Shown here in pieces: positions 42,372 to 53,460 of a stretch of 64,000 nucleotides of DNA. The position numbers and the translations under genes were made by a program. The first letter of the stretch is position 1. Each line of letters begins with the position of its first letter. The notes beneath the pieces were generated by a model. The model saw nothing but the letters and a program-made list of their open reading frames with translations. It was not told where the DNA came from and did not search any database. The stretch is from Herbaspirillum frisingense GSF30 (lineage in GTDB: Bacteria; Pseudomonadota; Gammaproteobacteria; Burkholderiales; Burkholderiaceae_D), in assembly GCF_000300975.2 (NCBI RefSeq), contig NZ_AEEC02000016.1, forward strand, positions 56,672 through 120,671, read 5' to 3'.

Positions 42372-44224
42372 GCGCCCTCTCGCTGCAGCAGCCGGTGACC
42401 GCCGAGCGCTCGCTGGCCGCACGGCTGGAGAACTGGCTGGGCGTAGCCATCGAAATCCCGGCGGCCGCCCTGGTCGTCGGCGAAGTCGCGGTGTTGCTGG
42501 CCGGCGTGGTGATGCGCTTCATCTTCAACAGCCCCATCCCCTGGGCCGATGAACTGGCGTCCATCCTCTTCCTGTGGCTGGCCAACCTGGGAGCCGTGGT
42601 CGCCCTGCGGCGCGGTACCCACATGCGTACCACGGTGCTGGTGGGCTACCTGAGCGAACGCGGCAAGGCCTGGGCCGAGGCCCTGGCCATCATCGCGCCC
42701 TGCGTGATGCTGCTCCTGCTCATGCACCCGATGTGGGAATACGCAGAGGATGAAATGTTCGTGCAGACCCCAGCCCTGGGTTGGCCCAACACGGTGCGCG
42801 CAGCCGCCGTGGCGGTGGGCGCGGCGCTGATGATCGCCATCTGCCTGTTGCGCATCTCGCGCCAGAAACTGACAGACCTGGCCGGTGTGCTGGTCGTGCT
42901 GGCGGTAGTGGCCGGTGCCATGTACCTGGGCGCGGGCTGGCTGCAGGCCATCGGCAACTGGAACCTGGTGGTGTTCTTCGGTCTGGTGCTAGGGGTATCG
43001 GTGCTGCTGGGCATTCCCATCGCCTTCTGCTTCGGTCTGGCCACGGTGGCTTTCATGCTGACCGTGACCACCAGCCCGCTGGCGGTGGTGGCGGGACGCT
43101 TCGACGAAGGCATGTCCTCGCTGATCCTGCTGGCGGTGCCGCTGTTCATCCTGCTCGGCCACCTGGTGGAGATGACCGGCATGGCCAAGGCCATGGTGGA
43201 CTTCCTGGCTTCGCTGCTGGGGCATGTGCGCGGCGGACTGAACTATGTGTTGCTGGGCGCGATGTTGCTGGTGTCGGGCATTTCCGGTGCCAAGACCGCC
43301 GACATGGCGGCCGTCGCACCGGTGCTGCTGCCGGAGATGAAGCGGCGCGGCAATCATGAGGGCGAGCTCATCTCGCTGCTGGCGGCCTCCGGCGCCATGG
43401 CCGAGACCATCCCGCCCTCGCTGGTGCTGATCACCATCGGTTCGGTGGCCGGCGTCTCGATTGCGGCGCTGTTCACCGGCGGCATCATGCCGGGCATCGT
43501 ACTGGCGGTGTTGCTGGCGATACTGGCGCGCTGGCGCAGTGCCGAGATCATGGAAGGCATCCAGCGCGCGCCCGGCAAGGTGGTGCTGCGTACGCTGATC
43601 ATCGCCCTGCCCGCGCTGTTGCTGCCGATCCTGATCCGCACGGCCGTGGTCGAAGGCGTGGCCACGGCCACCGAAGTCTCTACCATCGGCATCGCCTATT
43701 CGGTAGTGGCGGGCCTTCTGGTGTATCGCAAGTTCGACTGGAAGCGCCTCTATCCCATGCTGGTGGATACGGCCGCCCTGTCGGGGGCCATCCTGTTCAT
43801 CATCGGCACGGCCACCGGCATGTCTTGGGCACTGACGCAATCGGGCTTCTCGCATGCACTGGCCGAGGCCATGACCAGCGTGCCGGGCGGCAAGTACGGC
43901 TTCCTGCTGGTATCGATTGCGGCCTTCATCGTGCTGGGCAGCGTGCTGGAGGGTATCCCGGCGATGGTGTTGTTCGCACCGCTGCTGTTCCCGGTGGCCA
44001 AGGCCATCGGCGTGCACGAGGTGCACTACGCCATGGTGATCATCCTGTCCATGGGCGTGGGTCTGTTCGCGCCTCCCTTCGGCCTGGGTTACTACGCCGC
44101 CTGCACCATCGGCCGCGTGCATCCGGATGTGGCGGTCAAGCGCATCTGGCCCTATCTGGGGGCGCTGGTGGTGGGCCTGCTGATCGTGGCCTTCGTACCT
44201 TGGTTCTCCATCGGCTTCCTGTGA
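42368..44224 (+). CDS. TRAP transporter fused membrane subunit (DctQ-DctM)
   Basis: A 618-aa multi-spanning protein. Residues about 1-165 are the small DctQ part (FNSPIPWADELASILFLWLANLGAVVAL is typical), and residues about 200-618 the large DctM part, with GIPIAFCFGLATVAFML and KTADMAAVAPVLLPEMKRRG. The fusion of both membrane subunits is a known variant. With the DctP-type receptor it imports a solute using a sodium or proton gradient. The last residues lie 35 bp before the transketolase gene, so transport and catabolism look co-transcribed. Confidence 0.92.
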   Translation: MSALSLQQPVTAERSLAARLENWLGVAIEIPAAALVVGEVAVLLAGVVMRFIFNSPIPWADELASILFLWLANLGAVVALRRGTHMRTTVLVGYLSERGKAWAEALAIIAPCVMLLLLMHPMWEYAEDEMFVQTPALGWPNTVRAAAVAVGAALMIAICLLRISRQKLTDLAGVLVVLAVVAGAMYLGAGWLQAIGNWNLVVFFGLVLGVSVLLGIPIAFCFGLATVAFMLTVTTSPLAVVAGRFDEGMSSLILLAVPLFILLGHLVEMTGMAKAMVDFLASLLGHVRGGLNYVLLGAMLLVSGISGAKTADMAAVAPVLLPEMKRRGNHEGELISLLAASGAMAETIPPSLVLITIGSVAGVSIAALFTGGIMPGIVLAVLLAILARWRSAEIMEGIQRAPGKVVLRTLIIALPALLLPILIRTAVVEGVATATEVSTIGIAYSVVAGLLVYRKFDWKRLYPMLVDTAALSGAILFIIGTATGMSWALTQSGFSHALAEAMTSVPGGKYGFLLVSIAAFIVLGSVLEGIPAMVLFAPLLFPVAKAIGVHEVHYAMVIILSMGVGLFAPPFGLGYYAACTIGRVHPDVAVKRIWPYLGALVVGLLIVAFVPWFSIGFL

Positions 44225-44259
44225 TTTTTACGCATTCATCCATCAAGCAAGGACTCGCA

Positions 44260-45105
44260 ATGTCTGACAATTTGACCAAGCTGCGCGCCAGCGCATACCG
44301 CATCCGCCGCAATGCCGTGCGCATGGGCGAAGTCCAGGGCCAGGGCTATATCGGCCAGGCGCTGGGCTGGGCCGACGTACTGGCAGTGGCCTACAAGCAC
44401 GCCATGAACCTGCGCCCGGACGACCCTGAATGGAGCGGCCGCGACCGTTTCCTGCTCTCGCACGGCCACTACGCCATCGCACTCTACGCCGCGCTGATCG
44501 AGGCCGGCATCGTCCCCGACGAGGAACTGGAGAGCTACGGCAGCGATGACAGCCGCCTGCCCATGTCCGGCATGGCGACCTATACGCCGGGCATGGAAAT
44601 CTCCGGCGGTTCGCTGGGCCAGGGCCTGGCCATCGCCGTGGGAATGGCGCTGGGCTTGCGCTACAACGGCAACCCGGCGTTCATCTACAACTCCATGTCG
44701 GATGGTGAACTGGATGAAGGCGCGACCTGGGAAGCCGCCATGGGCGCAGCTCACCACCAGTTGGGCAATCTCATCTGCCTGGTCGACATCAACAACCAGC
44801 AGGCCGATGGCCCCTCCAGCAAGATCATGGGCTTCGAGCCGCTGGCCGACAAATGGGCCTCCTTCGGCTGGCATGTGCAACGGGTGGACGGCAATGACCT
44901 GGCTGCCGTGGTACAGGCCTTCGACACTGCACGCAATCTGAAAGACGCCAAGCCACGCGTGATCCTGTTCGACACCCTGATGGGCCGTGGTGTGCCCTTC
45001 CTGGAGCAACGCGAGAAGAACCACTTCATCCGCGTCGATCCGCCCGAATGGCAGCAGGCGCTGTCCATCCTCGACCAGTCTTATCAACAAGGAAGCCAAG
45101 CATGA
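44260..45105 (+). CDS. Transketolase, N-terminal subunit (split)
   Basis: A 281-aa thiamine diphosphate-binding half-transketolase. It contains HGHYAIALYAALIEAG, the conserved GGSLGQGLAIAVGMALG and the TPP/Mg motif MSDGELDEGATWEAAMGAA, with Asn-Asn in VDINNQQADG. The usual GDG reads SDG here. It needs the C-terminal subunit encoded immediately downstream, with a 4-bp overlap at 45102-45105. Split transketolases of this kind serve special sugar pathways, such as apulose-4-phosphate or sulfosugar transketolases, besides central metabolism. The donor and acceptor here are unknown. Confidence 0.9.
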   Translation: MSDNLTKLRASAYRIRRNAVRMGEVQGQGYIGQALGWADVLAVAYKHAMNLRPDDPEWSGRDRFLLSHGHYAIALYAALIEAGIVPDEELESYGSDDSRLPMSGMATYTPGMEISGGSLGQGLAIAVGMALGLRYNGNPAFIYNSMSDGELDEGATWEAAMGAAHHQLGNLICLVDINNQQADGPSSKIMGFEPLADKWASFGWHVQRVDGNDLAAVVQAFDTARNLKDAKPRVILFDTLMGRGVPFLEQREKNHFIRVDPPEWQQALSILDQSYQQGSQA

Positions 45106-46106
45106 ACACCGCCGCAGAAAAGAAGCCGCGCCTGACCACCTCGGCCATGATCGCCTCCATCGCTGCCGAAGGTCAGCGGGTACAGGCGGCCCCGTTCGGC
45201 AAGGCGCTGGTGGACTACGCCGCCGACCGCCCGGAGATCGTGGGCCTGACCGCTGACCTGGCCAAGTACACCGACCTGCATCTGTTCCAGAAAGCCTATC
45301 CGGAGCGCTTCTTCCAGATGGGCATGGCCGAGCAGTTGCTGATGGCCGCCGCCGGCGGCATGGCCAAGGAAGGCCTGGTGCCGTTCGCCACCACTTATGC
45401 CGTCTTTGCCACGCGTCGCGCCTACGACTTCATCCATCAGGTGATCGCCGAAGAAAACCTGAATGTGAAGATCTGTTGTGCCCTGCCCGGCCTGACCACC
45501 GGCTACGGCCCCAGCCACCAGGCCACCGAAGACCTGGCGATGATGCGTGCCATTCCCGGCCTGACCATCGTCGATCCCTGCGATGCCCTGGACCTGGAAC
45601 AGGCCGTGCCGCAGATCGCCGCCCACCAGGGGCCGGTCTACATGCGCCTGGCGCGCGGCAACGTGCCGCTGGTGCTGGATGAATATGACTACCGCTTCGA
45701 AATGGGCCGTGCCAAGGAAATCCGCGACGGCAACGATGTGCTGATCATCTCCAGCGGTTTCATGACCATGCGCGCGCTGGAAGTGGCCAAGGCGCTGGAG
45801 GCGGACAAGGTCAGCGTAGCCGTGCTGCACTGCCCGACCATCAAACCCTTCGACGAAGCCACCGTACTGGCCCAGGTCAAGAAGAAGCACCGCCTGGTGG
45901 TGGTCGCCGAAAACCATTCTGTCATCGGCGGCCTGGGCGAGATCGTCGCCAGCACGCTGATGCGCAATGGCGTGCAGCCAGCCGGATTCCAGATGGCGGG
46001 CCTGCCGGACGCCTTCCTCGATGCAGGTGCGCTGCCGACCTTGCATGATCGTTACGGGATCAGCTGCGAGGTGTTGAGCGAACGCATCAAGGGGTGGTTG
46101 AAGTAA
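45102..46106 (+). CDS. Transketolase, C-terminal subunit (split)
   Basis: A 334-aa protein with the pyrimidine-binding domain (QMGMAEQLLMAAAGGMAKEGLVPFATTYAVF, where the MAEQ Glu activates the thiazolium) and the C-terminal domain (DGNDVLIISSGFMTMRALEVAKALE; VAENHSVIGGLGEIVA). It completes the active transketolase with the upstream half. The ATG overlaps the stop of the N-subunit gene (ATGA). The bidirectional terminator at 46339-46368 is the first strong terminator after it, with an antitoxin remnant in between. Confidence 0.9.
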   Translation: MNTAAEKKPRLTTSAMIASIAAEGQRVQAAPFGKALVDYAADRPEIVGLTADLAKYTDLHLFQKAYPERFFQMGMAEQLLMAAAGGMAKEGLVPFATTYAVFATRRAYDFIHQVIAEENLNVKICCALPGLTTGYGPSHQATEDLAMMRAIPGLTIVDPCDALDLEQAVPQIAAHQGPVYMRLARGNVPLVLDEYDYRFEMGRAKEIRDGNDVLIISSGFMTMRALEVAKALEADKVSVAVLHCPTIKPFDEATVLAQVKKKHRLVVVAENHSVIGGLGEIVASTLMRNGVQPAGFQMAGLPDAFLDAGALPTLHDRYGISCEVLSERIKGWLK

Positions 46107-46130
46107 GCAGAGCTAATGCACCGGAAGGAC

Positions 46131-46289
46131 TCACGCCTGCTCGTTCGTCCTGCCGGCCGCGTGATTCATGTGACGAGCTCGCGCGACGTCTTCCAGTGCA
46201 CTCGCCACCAGAACAGGATCGGTACTAGCCTGAATGTCGCGCACATAAACCGCGATGGCAGGCTCGCGATGGGAATGGATTTGCTCATG
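46131..46289 (-). pseudogene. Remnant of an addiction-module antidote protein gene
   Basis: On the minus strand a 52-codon frame ending in TGA reads REPAIAVYVRDIQASTDP, VLVASALEDVARARHMNHAA and then stops. The pattern AI-xYl-xA-x-DP-x-A-x-AL-x-VARARGM-x-A is that of the HTH-type putative addiction-module antidotes, which are about 95-100 aa. Here the frame has no start codon before an upstream stop and breaks off inside the helix-turn-helix. The neighbouring toxin is absent. I regard it as a decayed fragment; recognition is from memory of the family. Confidence 0.5.
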
Positions 46290-46338
46290 CTGGTCCTTCT
46301 TGTTCTGGCAATCACCAAAGTGTGAAAATCATGGCACA

Positions 46339-46368
46339 AAAAAAGGAGACCGCAGTCTCCTTTTTTTT
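46339..46368. terminator. Bidirectional rho-independent terminator
   Basis: GGAGAC-CGCA-GTCTCC (46345-46360) is flanked by A-tract and T-tract: AAAAAA before and eight T after. It can end transcription from the split transketolase operon on the plus strand and from the cytochrome c gene on the minus strand. Confidence 0.85.
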
Positions 46369-46382
46369 GCTTACAAGCAGAT

Positions 46383-46697
46383 TTACTTCAGGCTCAACAC
46401 CCACTTCACCAGCTCACGCGCCTCGGCTTCGCTCACCTGGCCCTTGTTGGCCGGCATGGCCACCGCGCCCCAGGCGCCGCTACCACCGTTGAGGACCTTC
46501 TGGGTCAGCTTGGCTTCGGCGTCCTTCTGGCCGGCGTATTTCTTAGCCACCTCCTTGAAGGCGGGACCGACGATCTTGGCATCCACCGAGTGGCAGGCCA
46601 TGCAATTCTTGGACTTGGCCAGTTGCGCATTGGCCAGCGCTTCGGCCGAAATGGCCGATCCGGCCACCAGGGTGGCAATCAACAACAGGTATTTCAT
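46383..46697 (-). CDS. Monohaem cytochrome c, c-551/c-552 type
   Basis: A 104-aa periplasmic protein. The signal peptide is MKYLLLIATLVAGSAISAEALA; the haem site is CMACH near residue 32-36, with the axial Met in GAVAMPANKGQVSEAEARELVKWVLSL. Length and layout fit class I cytochrome c-551, which carries electrons to nitrite reductase, cytochrome oxidases or peroxidases. It is a single-gene unit with AGGAG close to the start, followed by the bidirectional terminator. The partner is not given by the context. Confidence 0.93.
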   Translation of the reverse strand: MKYLLLIATLVAGSAISAEALANAQLAKSKNCMACHSVDAKIVGPAFKEVAKKYAGQKDAEAKLTQKVLNGGSGAWGAVAMPANKGQVSEAEARELVKWVLSLK

Positions 46698-46930
46698 GGG
46701 AGCTCCTCAGCAAGCGGTGAACGACGGTGACGCCTGCTGCGGCACTCTCCAGGCGCTTCGCAGGCGGGGCTATTCTAACCGGCTTCGGTACGTCGCCTCT
46801 ATCTGCCCTGGCGTATATCTGTCATAGATCAAATTCCATGACGGAAATATCAGGCAAGGCCGCTGGCTTGCCGCTACCGATGGCCAGGGATATCATGAAC
46901 GCCCGACTCATTCGGAACCGATATCAGTCC

Positions 46931-47833
46931 ATGTCCGATCATCCCCGCCTGGAACTGCGCCAGCTACGCTACTTCGCCGCCGTGGCCGAGGAAAAGCACT
47001 TCGGGCGCGCCGCCGCCCGCCTGCACATGACCCAGCCGCCCTTGTCACAAACCATCGCGGCGCTGGAAGAGCAACTGGGTACGCCGCTGTTCCAACGCAC
47101 CAAGCGCAGTGTGGCGCTGACCCCGGCGGGGGAAGCCCTGCTGCCGGAAGTCCAGCGCATCCTGCAGCAGGCGGCCGCTTTGCCGGACCTGGCGCGACGC
47201 GCCGCCAGCGGGGCCTCCGGGCTGCTGTCGCTGTCCTTCATTTCCAGCGCCGACTACAGCATCCTGCCACCGCTGCTGCAACGTTTTCGCGCTCGCTATC
47301 CGCAGGTACAGATCGAATTGCGCGAAGCCACCACCGACATCCAGCTGGAAGACCTGATGCAGGGCAAGATCGACGCCGGCTTGCTGCTGCCGCCGCTGCC
47401 CGAGAAAGCCGCGGCGCTTTTGGATGTGCGGCCGGTGCTGTCCGAACCGCTGATCGCGGCGATCCCCGAGGGTGCCGTCAGGAAGCGCGGCCCGGTATCG
47501 CTGAAAAGCTTGCGCGAGCTGCCGCTGATCATCTTCCCGCGCCGCATCTCTCCAGCCTTCCATGACACCATCCTGTCGTGCTTTCGCGATGCCGGGGTGA
47601 CCCCGCACATCGGCCAGGAAGCCATCCAGATGCAGACCATCGTCGGCCTGGTCTCGGCTGGCATGGGAATGGCGCTTGTGCCACAATCCGTGTCGAACCT
47701 GAAACGCCCGGGTGTCGACTACCGCCGGCTCTCCGACCCGGCGCCCGACATCCAGACCGGCCTGGCCTGGCGGCGCGACAATCCATCCAGCGTCCTGCGA
47801 GCCCTGCTGGACCTGCTGGACGCGCCGACCTGA
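46931..47833 (+). CDS. LysR-family regulator (CatR/BenM-like branch)
   Basis: A 300-aa regulator with the N-terminal HPRLELRQLRYFAAVAEEKHFGRAAARLHMTQPPLSQTIAALE helix-turn-helix and LFQRTKRSVALTPAGEALL, typical of the CbbR/BenM-like group. The effector-domain entry is GLLSLSFISSADYSILPPLLQRFRARYP. The ATG at 46931 is used; the frame from 46727 has no similarity upstream. It lies 108 bp before lgt, with no divergent partner gene nearby except cytochrome c 234 bp upstream. Its target is unknown. Confidence 0.9.
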   Translation: MSDHPRLELRQLRYFAAVAEEKHFGRAAARLHMTQPPLSQTIAALEEQLGTPLFQRTKRSVALTPAGEALLPEVQRILQQAAALPDLARRAASGASGLLSLSFISSADYSILPPLLQRFRARYPQVQIELREATTDIQLEDLMQGKIDAGLLLPPLPEKAAALLDVRPVLSEPLIAAIPEGAVRKRGPVSLKSLRELPLIIFPRRISPAFHDTILSCFRDAGVTPHIGQEAIQMQTIVGLVSAGMGMALVPQSVSNLKRPGVDYRRLSDPAPDIQTGLAWRRDNPSSVLRALLDLLDAPT

Positions 47834-47941
47834 TCACATTGGACCGCACCATTTCCCATCTACCGGGAAAATCATCGACGAACTTGCATCGCCCGTCGCG
47901 TTCCAATTGCGGTTCCGCCCAACAACAGAAAGATCAAACTC

Positions 47942-48778
47942 ATGCTCGTCCACCCCATGCCCGACCCGATTGCCATCCACATCGGGCCGCTGGCCGTCCA
48001 CTGGTATGGCCTGATGTACCTGCTGGCCTTCGCCCAATTCATCGCGCTGGGACGCCTGCGCATCAAACAGCCGCACATCGCCGCCGTCGGCTGGAAAAAG
48101 GAAGACCTGGACGACATGCTCTTCTACGGCGTGCTCGGGGTGGTACTCGGCGGGCGACTGGGTGAAATCCTGTTCTACAACCCCGCCTACTATTTTGCGA
48201 ATCCGGCCGACATGATTGCGGTCTGGAAGGGCGGCATGTCCTTCCACGGTGGCTTCCTGGGGGTGATGCTGGCCATGTACCTGTGGGGCCGCAAGCGTGG
48301 TCGCAACCTGATGGACATCATGGACTTCATCGCGCCCATGGTCCCGCTGGGCTATGCCGCCGGCCGCCTGGGCAATTTCATCAACGCCGAACTGCCGGGC
48401 CGCCCGGCCGACCCCTCGCTGCCCTGGGCCATGATCTGGCCCAATGTGGACAACATCCCGCGCCACCCCTCGCCGATCTACCAGATGCTGGTCGATGGCA
48501 TCCTGCTGTTCATCATCCTCTGGATCTTTGCGCGCCACTCCCGCCCGCGCATGGCGGTGGCCGGCATGTTCTCATTGCTGTACGGTTGCGCGCGCTTCTT
48601 TACGGAATACTTCCGCGTGCCGGATTACGAAGTCCACTTCGGCGGCATCACCATCTCGGCCGGGCAGATGCTGTCGGTGCCGATGATCGTGCTGGGCATC
48701 ATCCTGCTGGTGCTGGCCTACAAGCTGAAGCAGCAGGCACAGGCACCTTCTGAACCTGCACTGGTCGGCAAGAAGTAA
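47942..48778 (+). CDS. lgt: Prolipoprotein diacylglyceryl transferase
   Basis: A 278-aa inner-membrane enzyme with seven membrane segments. Key motifs are [11 protein letters not shown], the essential [12 protein letters not shown] region, the HGGFLG segment with the catalytic His, and the Lgt signature [16 protein letters not shown]. It adds diacylglycerol from phosphatidylglycerol to the Cys of lipoprotein precursors, such as the PLD-type lipoprotein at 36952. The ATG follows an AGAAAGATC stretch without a strong Shine-Dalgarno sequence. A terminator follows immediately. Confidence 0.96.
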   Translation: MLVHPMPDPIAIHIGPLAVHWYGLMYLLAFAQFIALGRLRIKQPHIAAVGWKKEDLDDMLFYGVLGVVLGGRLGEILFYNPAYYFANPADMIAVWKGGMSFHGGFLGVMLAMYLWGRKRGRNLMDIMDFIAPMVPLGYAAGRLGNFINAELPGRPADPSLPWAMIWPNVDNIPRHPSPIYQMLVDGILLFIILWIFARHSRPRMAVAGMFSLLYGCARFFTEYFRVPDYEVHFGGITISAGQMLSVPMIVLGIILLVLAYKLKQQAQAPSEPALVGKK

Positions 48779-48797
48779 TCCTCTCCTGCTCACGAAA

Positions 48798-48833
48798 AAG
48801 GGCGGTACCGATCGACTCGGTACCGCCCTTCGT
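48798..48833. terminator. Bidirectional terminator between lgt and eda
   Basis: AAGGGCGGTACCGA (48798-48811) and TCGGTACCGCCCTT (48817-48830) form a perfect 14-bp stem with loop TCGAC, flanked by an A-run before and CGTTTT after. It can serve lgt (plus) and eda (minus). Confidence 0.85.
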
Positions 48834-48853
48834 TTTGCTGGCCTGTGGAAAAC

Positions 48854-49479
48854 TCAGGCCTTCCTCAATGCACTGGCCGCCTTGGCGATCTCGGTGATCT
48901 TGTCCCAGTCACCCGCTTCGATGGCGGCCTTGGGGGTCAGCCAGGAGCCGCCCACGCAGACCACGTTCTTGCAGGCCAGGAACTGCGGTGCCGTCTCTTG
49001 CGTGATGCCGCCGGTGGGGCAGAAGGAGACATCCGACAAGGGGCCGGCGATGCCGTTGAGCATGCCGATGCCGCCCGCGGGCACGGCCGGGAACAGCTTC
49101 AGCTGGCGGAAGCCCGCCTCGCGCGCCGCCATCACTTCGGACGGGGTCATCACGCCCGGCAGCAGCGGCAGGCCACTGCGCTTGGCAGCTTCGATCAGCG
49201 CCGGGGTCAGGCCGGGCGAAACACCGAAGACGGCACCTGCATCACGCGAGGCAGCGAATTCTTCCGGCGCAGTCAAGGTGCCGACGCCGACGATGGCGTC
49301 CGGAACCGACTCGGCGATGGCGCGGATGGCCGGCAGGCCGTGTTCGGTGCGCAGCGTGATTTCCAGCACGCGGATGCCGCCTGCCACCAAAGCGCGTGCC
49401 AGCGGCACGGCGTGTTCGAACTTGTCGATGGCGATCACCGGGATGACCGGCGAGGCGCGCATGATTTCCAGTGTGGTCT

Positions 49480-49483
<4 letters not shown>
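48854..49483 (-). CDS. eda: 2-keto-3-deoxy-6-phosphogluconate (KDPG/KHG) aldolase
   Basis: A 209-aa class I aldolase. The active-site Glu lies in VLEITLRT, the phosphate and carboxylate contacts in [11 protein letters not shown] and [10 protein letters not shown], and the Schiff-base Lys in FRQLKLFPA. It splits KDPG to pyruvate and glyceraldehyde-3-phosphate, the last Entner-Doudoroff step. Its ATG overlaps the edd stop by 4 bp (49480-49483), so the pair is translated together. It is also under the control elements upstream of edd. Confidence 0.97.
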
Positions 49484-51351
<1,868 letters not shown>

Positions 51352-51361
51352 TGTCGGTTTC

Positions 51362-51377
51362 CTGTTAGCGTTAACAC
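51362..51377. promoter_or_regulatory. GntR/LacI-type operator upstream of edd
   Basis: CTGTTAGCGTTAACAC contains the core TGTTAGCGTTAACA, identical to the 14-bp core of the site at 63818-63833 upstream of the gluconate permease. It lies 11 bp upstream of the edd ATG and next to the HexR-like box. The LacI-type gluconate repressor GntR binds similar dyads in other bacteria; its gene is not in the window. Confidence 0.6.
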
Positions 51378-51392
51378 TGTAATTTTACTACA
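51378..51392. promoter_or_regulatory. HexR-like operator, edd side
   Basis: TGTAATTTTACTACA is an inverted repeat matching the HexR consensus TGTARTWWWAYTACA at all positions, as I remember that consensus. It abuts the gluconate-type operator. HexR is encoded at 54960. Confidence 0.65.
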
Positions 51393-51555
51393 TAAATTTG
51401 CGCGAATGAAATCATACACTTAGAGCACTGCAGCATGGCCAAACCGTGCATCTTTTCATTGGTGAACATCAATCCGCTTCAAAAGCCTTATCAGTCTTCA
51501 CTTCCCGGCTACCGGCATGGATGCCGACAGGCAATGTAACAGGGCCGTCATAAAC

Positions 51556-51570
51556 TGTAGTGAAACTACC
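51556..51570. promoter_or_regulatory. HexR-like operator, pgi side
   Basis: TGTAGTGAAACTACC is a partial inverted repeat (GTAGT/ACTAC) that fits the HexR box at 13 of 15 positions. It is 167 bp before the pgi ATG and 178 bp from the edd-side box, suggesting separate control of the divergent promoters. Confidence 0.55.
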
Positions 51571-51736
51571 ACTTCGGCGGCATTTGATGTATAGTCACCC
51601 GCATTGTCCCAAGAACATGAACACGGCCTGCCCGGCTCTTTTCCTGCAATGCGCATGACGACATGGCGCATGGATCGCAGGGATGGATGCCGCAGCCAGA
51701 CATGACAGGCCACGACAGCCAACCCATCTCCGACTC

Positions 51737-53410
51737 ATGCATACACCCGCCCTGACCGACACGGCCGCCTTCAAGGCATTGCAAGAACACCACGCCACGG
51801 CTGTCCAGTGGCACATGCGCGATCTGTTCGCCCGCCAGCCCGACCGTTTCGAGCGCATGCATGTGCGCGCCGCCGGGCTCCTGCTGGACTACTCCAAGAA
51901 CCGCATCGACACCGACACCCTCGCGCTGCTGATGAGCCTGGCCCGCGAGCGCAGCGTGGAAGCCCTGCGCGATGCCATGTTCAATGGCGAGAAGATCAAC
52001 TTTACCGAACATCGCGCCGTCCTGCACACCGCGCTGCGCGCGCCCGAAAATGTGGCCGGGGCCGTAGTGGACGGACAACCCGTTGCGTCAGAGGTTCATG
52101 CGGTGCTCAAGCACATCCGCGCATTCAGCGAGCGCGTGCGCAGCGGTACCTGGCGCGGCTACAGCGGACGCGAGATTACCGACATCGTCAATATCGGCAT
52201 CGGCGGCTCCTTCCTGGGCCCGCAGATGGTGTGCACCGCCCTGCGCGCCTACGCGCACCCACGCCTGCGCGCCCACTTTGTTTCCAATGTCGATGGCCAT
52301 GACCTGGAAGAGGTGCTTTCCCGCGTCGATCCCGAGACCACGCTCTTCATCGTCGCCTCCAAGACCTTCACCACCCAGGAAACCATGCTCAACGCCCGTT
52401 CGGCGCGCGCCTGGTTCTTGCAGCACGGCAAGCCCGCAGACCTGGCCCGGCATTTCGTGGCTGTCTCCACCAATGCGGCCGAGGTGGCCGCCTTCGGCAT
52501 CGATACCGAGAACATGTTCCCCTTCTGGGACTGGGTGGGTGGCCGTTATTCGGTCTGGTCGGCCATCGGCCTGCCGGTGGCGCTGCTGGTCGGCTACGAC
52601 AATTTCGCTGCCTTCCTGGCCGGCGCGCACGATATGGACCGCCATTTCCGTGAAGCCCCGCTGGAATCGAACATGCCGGTAATCCAGGCGCTGGTGGGCA
52701 TCTGGAATCGCAACTTCCTCGGCAGCGCCTCGCTGAGCATCGCCCCCTATCACCAATGGTTGCGCTTCTTCCCGTCCTACCTGCAGCAACTGGACATGGA
52801 GAGCAACGGCAAGCGCATCACCCGTGACGGCACGCCGGTCACGACCCTGACCTGTCCGGCCATCTGGGGCGACGTTGGTACCAACGGCCAGCACGCCTAT
52901 TTCCAGCTGCTGCACCAGGGTACCGACATCACGCCCATCGATTTCATCGCCGTCCTCAAACCCTCGCATGGGATCGCCGGACACCAGGAAGCACTGCTGG
53001 CCAACTGCTTCGCGCAGTCCGAAGCCTTCATGCGCGGCAAGGACGCCGACGAGGTGCGCGCCGATCTGCAGGCACAAGGTCTGCCCGAAGCGGAACTCGC
53101 GGCCCTGATCCCGCACAAAACCTTCGAGGGCAACCGCCCCAGCAATACCCTGCTGCTGCCGGAACTGAGCCCGCATGCCCTGGGCGCGATGATTGCGCTG
53201 TACGAGCACAAGACCTTCGTGCAGGGCGCGATCTGGGGCATCAACAGCTTCGACCAGTGGGGCGTGGAACTGGGCAAGGTGCTGGCCAAGACCATCCTGG
53301 GCGAACTGCAGGCCGAGGATGCTGTGCAGGCCGCACGCCACGACGCCTCCACCAGCGCCCTGATCGCCCTGGCCCGCCAGGCCGCCCAGGCCAGCCGGCA
53401 GGGCCACTAA
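51737..53410 (+). CDS. pgi: Glucose-6-phosphate isomerase
   Basis: A 557-aa isomerase of normal bacterial length. [18 protein letters not shown] (sugar-phosphate loop), [41 protein letters not shown] (PGI signature 1) and [15 protein letters not shown] (signature 2, with the catalytic Lys) are all present. It interconverts glucose-6-phosphate and fructose-6-phosphate. In an organism using the Entner-Doudoroff route, it lets fructose or triose-derived hexose phosphate re-enter through zwf. It is followed by zwf (50 bp). ATG 51737 is at the start of similarity. Confidence 0.97.
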   Translation: MHTPALTDTAAFKALQEHHATAVQWHMRDLFARQPDRFERMHVRAAGLLLDYSKNRIDTDTLALLMSLARERSVEALRDAMFNGEKINFTEHRAVLHTALRAPENVAGAVVDGQPVASEVHAVLKHIRAFSERVRSGTWRGYSGREITDIVNIGIGGSFLGPQMVCTALRAYAHPRLRAHFVSNVDGHDLEEVLSRVDPETTLFIVASKTFTTQETMLNARSARAWFLQHGKPADLARHFVAVSTNAAEVAAFGIDTENMFPFWDWVGGRYSVWSAIGLPVALLVGYDNFAAFLAGAHDMDRHFREAPLESNMPVIQALVGIWNRNFLGSASLSIAPYHQWLRFFPSYLQQLDMESNGKRITRDGTPVTTLTCPAIWGDVGTNGQHAYFQLLHQGTDITPIDFIAVLKPSHGIAGHQEALLANCFAQSEAFMRGKDADEVRADLQAQGLPEAELAALIPHKTFEGNRPSNTLLLPELSPHALGAMIALYEHKTFVQGAIWGINSFDQWGVELGKVLAKTILGELQAEDAVQAARHDASTSALIALARQAAQASRQGH

Positions 53411-53460
53411 ACACGTAGCGCTCCATCCGCTACTTCACGTACAAAGAGACGACACACACC

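Larger units (their letters stand above)
51352..51736. other. edd-pgi divergent regulatory region (385 bp), no gene
   Basis: This gap holds the promoters of edd-eda and of pgi-zwf-hexR. Observed elements are a gluconate-operator-like dyad at 51362-51377, a HexR-like box at 51378-51392 and a second HexR-like box at 51556-51570. An in-frame upstream extension of pgi (to 51683) has no family sequence. No RNA gene is apparent. Confidence 0.7.

Noticed and set aside
46164..46286. A 40-codon minus-strand frame with ATG and AAGGA upstream (begins MSKSIPIASLP)
   Set aside because: It is shifted from the frame showing antitoxin similarity, and its composition looks like an out-of-frame reading.
46116..46325. 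A 69-codon plus-strand frame after the transketolase gene
   Set aside because: No ribosome-binding site, no family features, and it is antisense to the antitoxin remnant.
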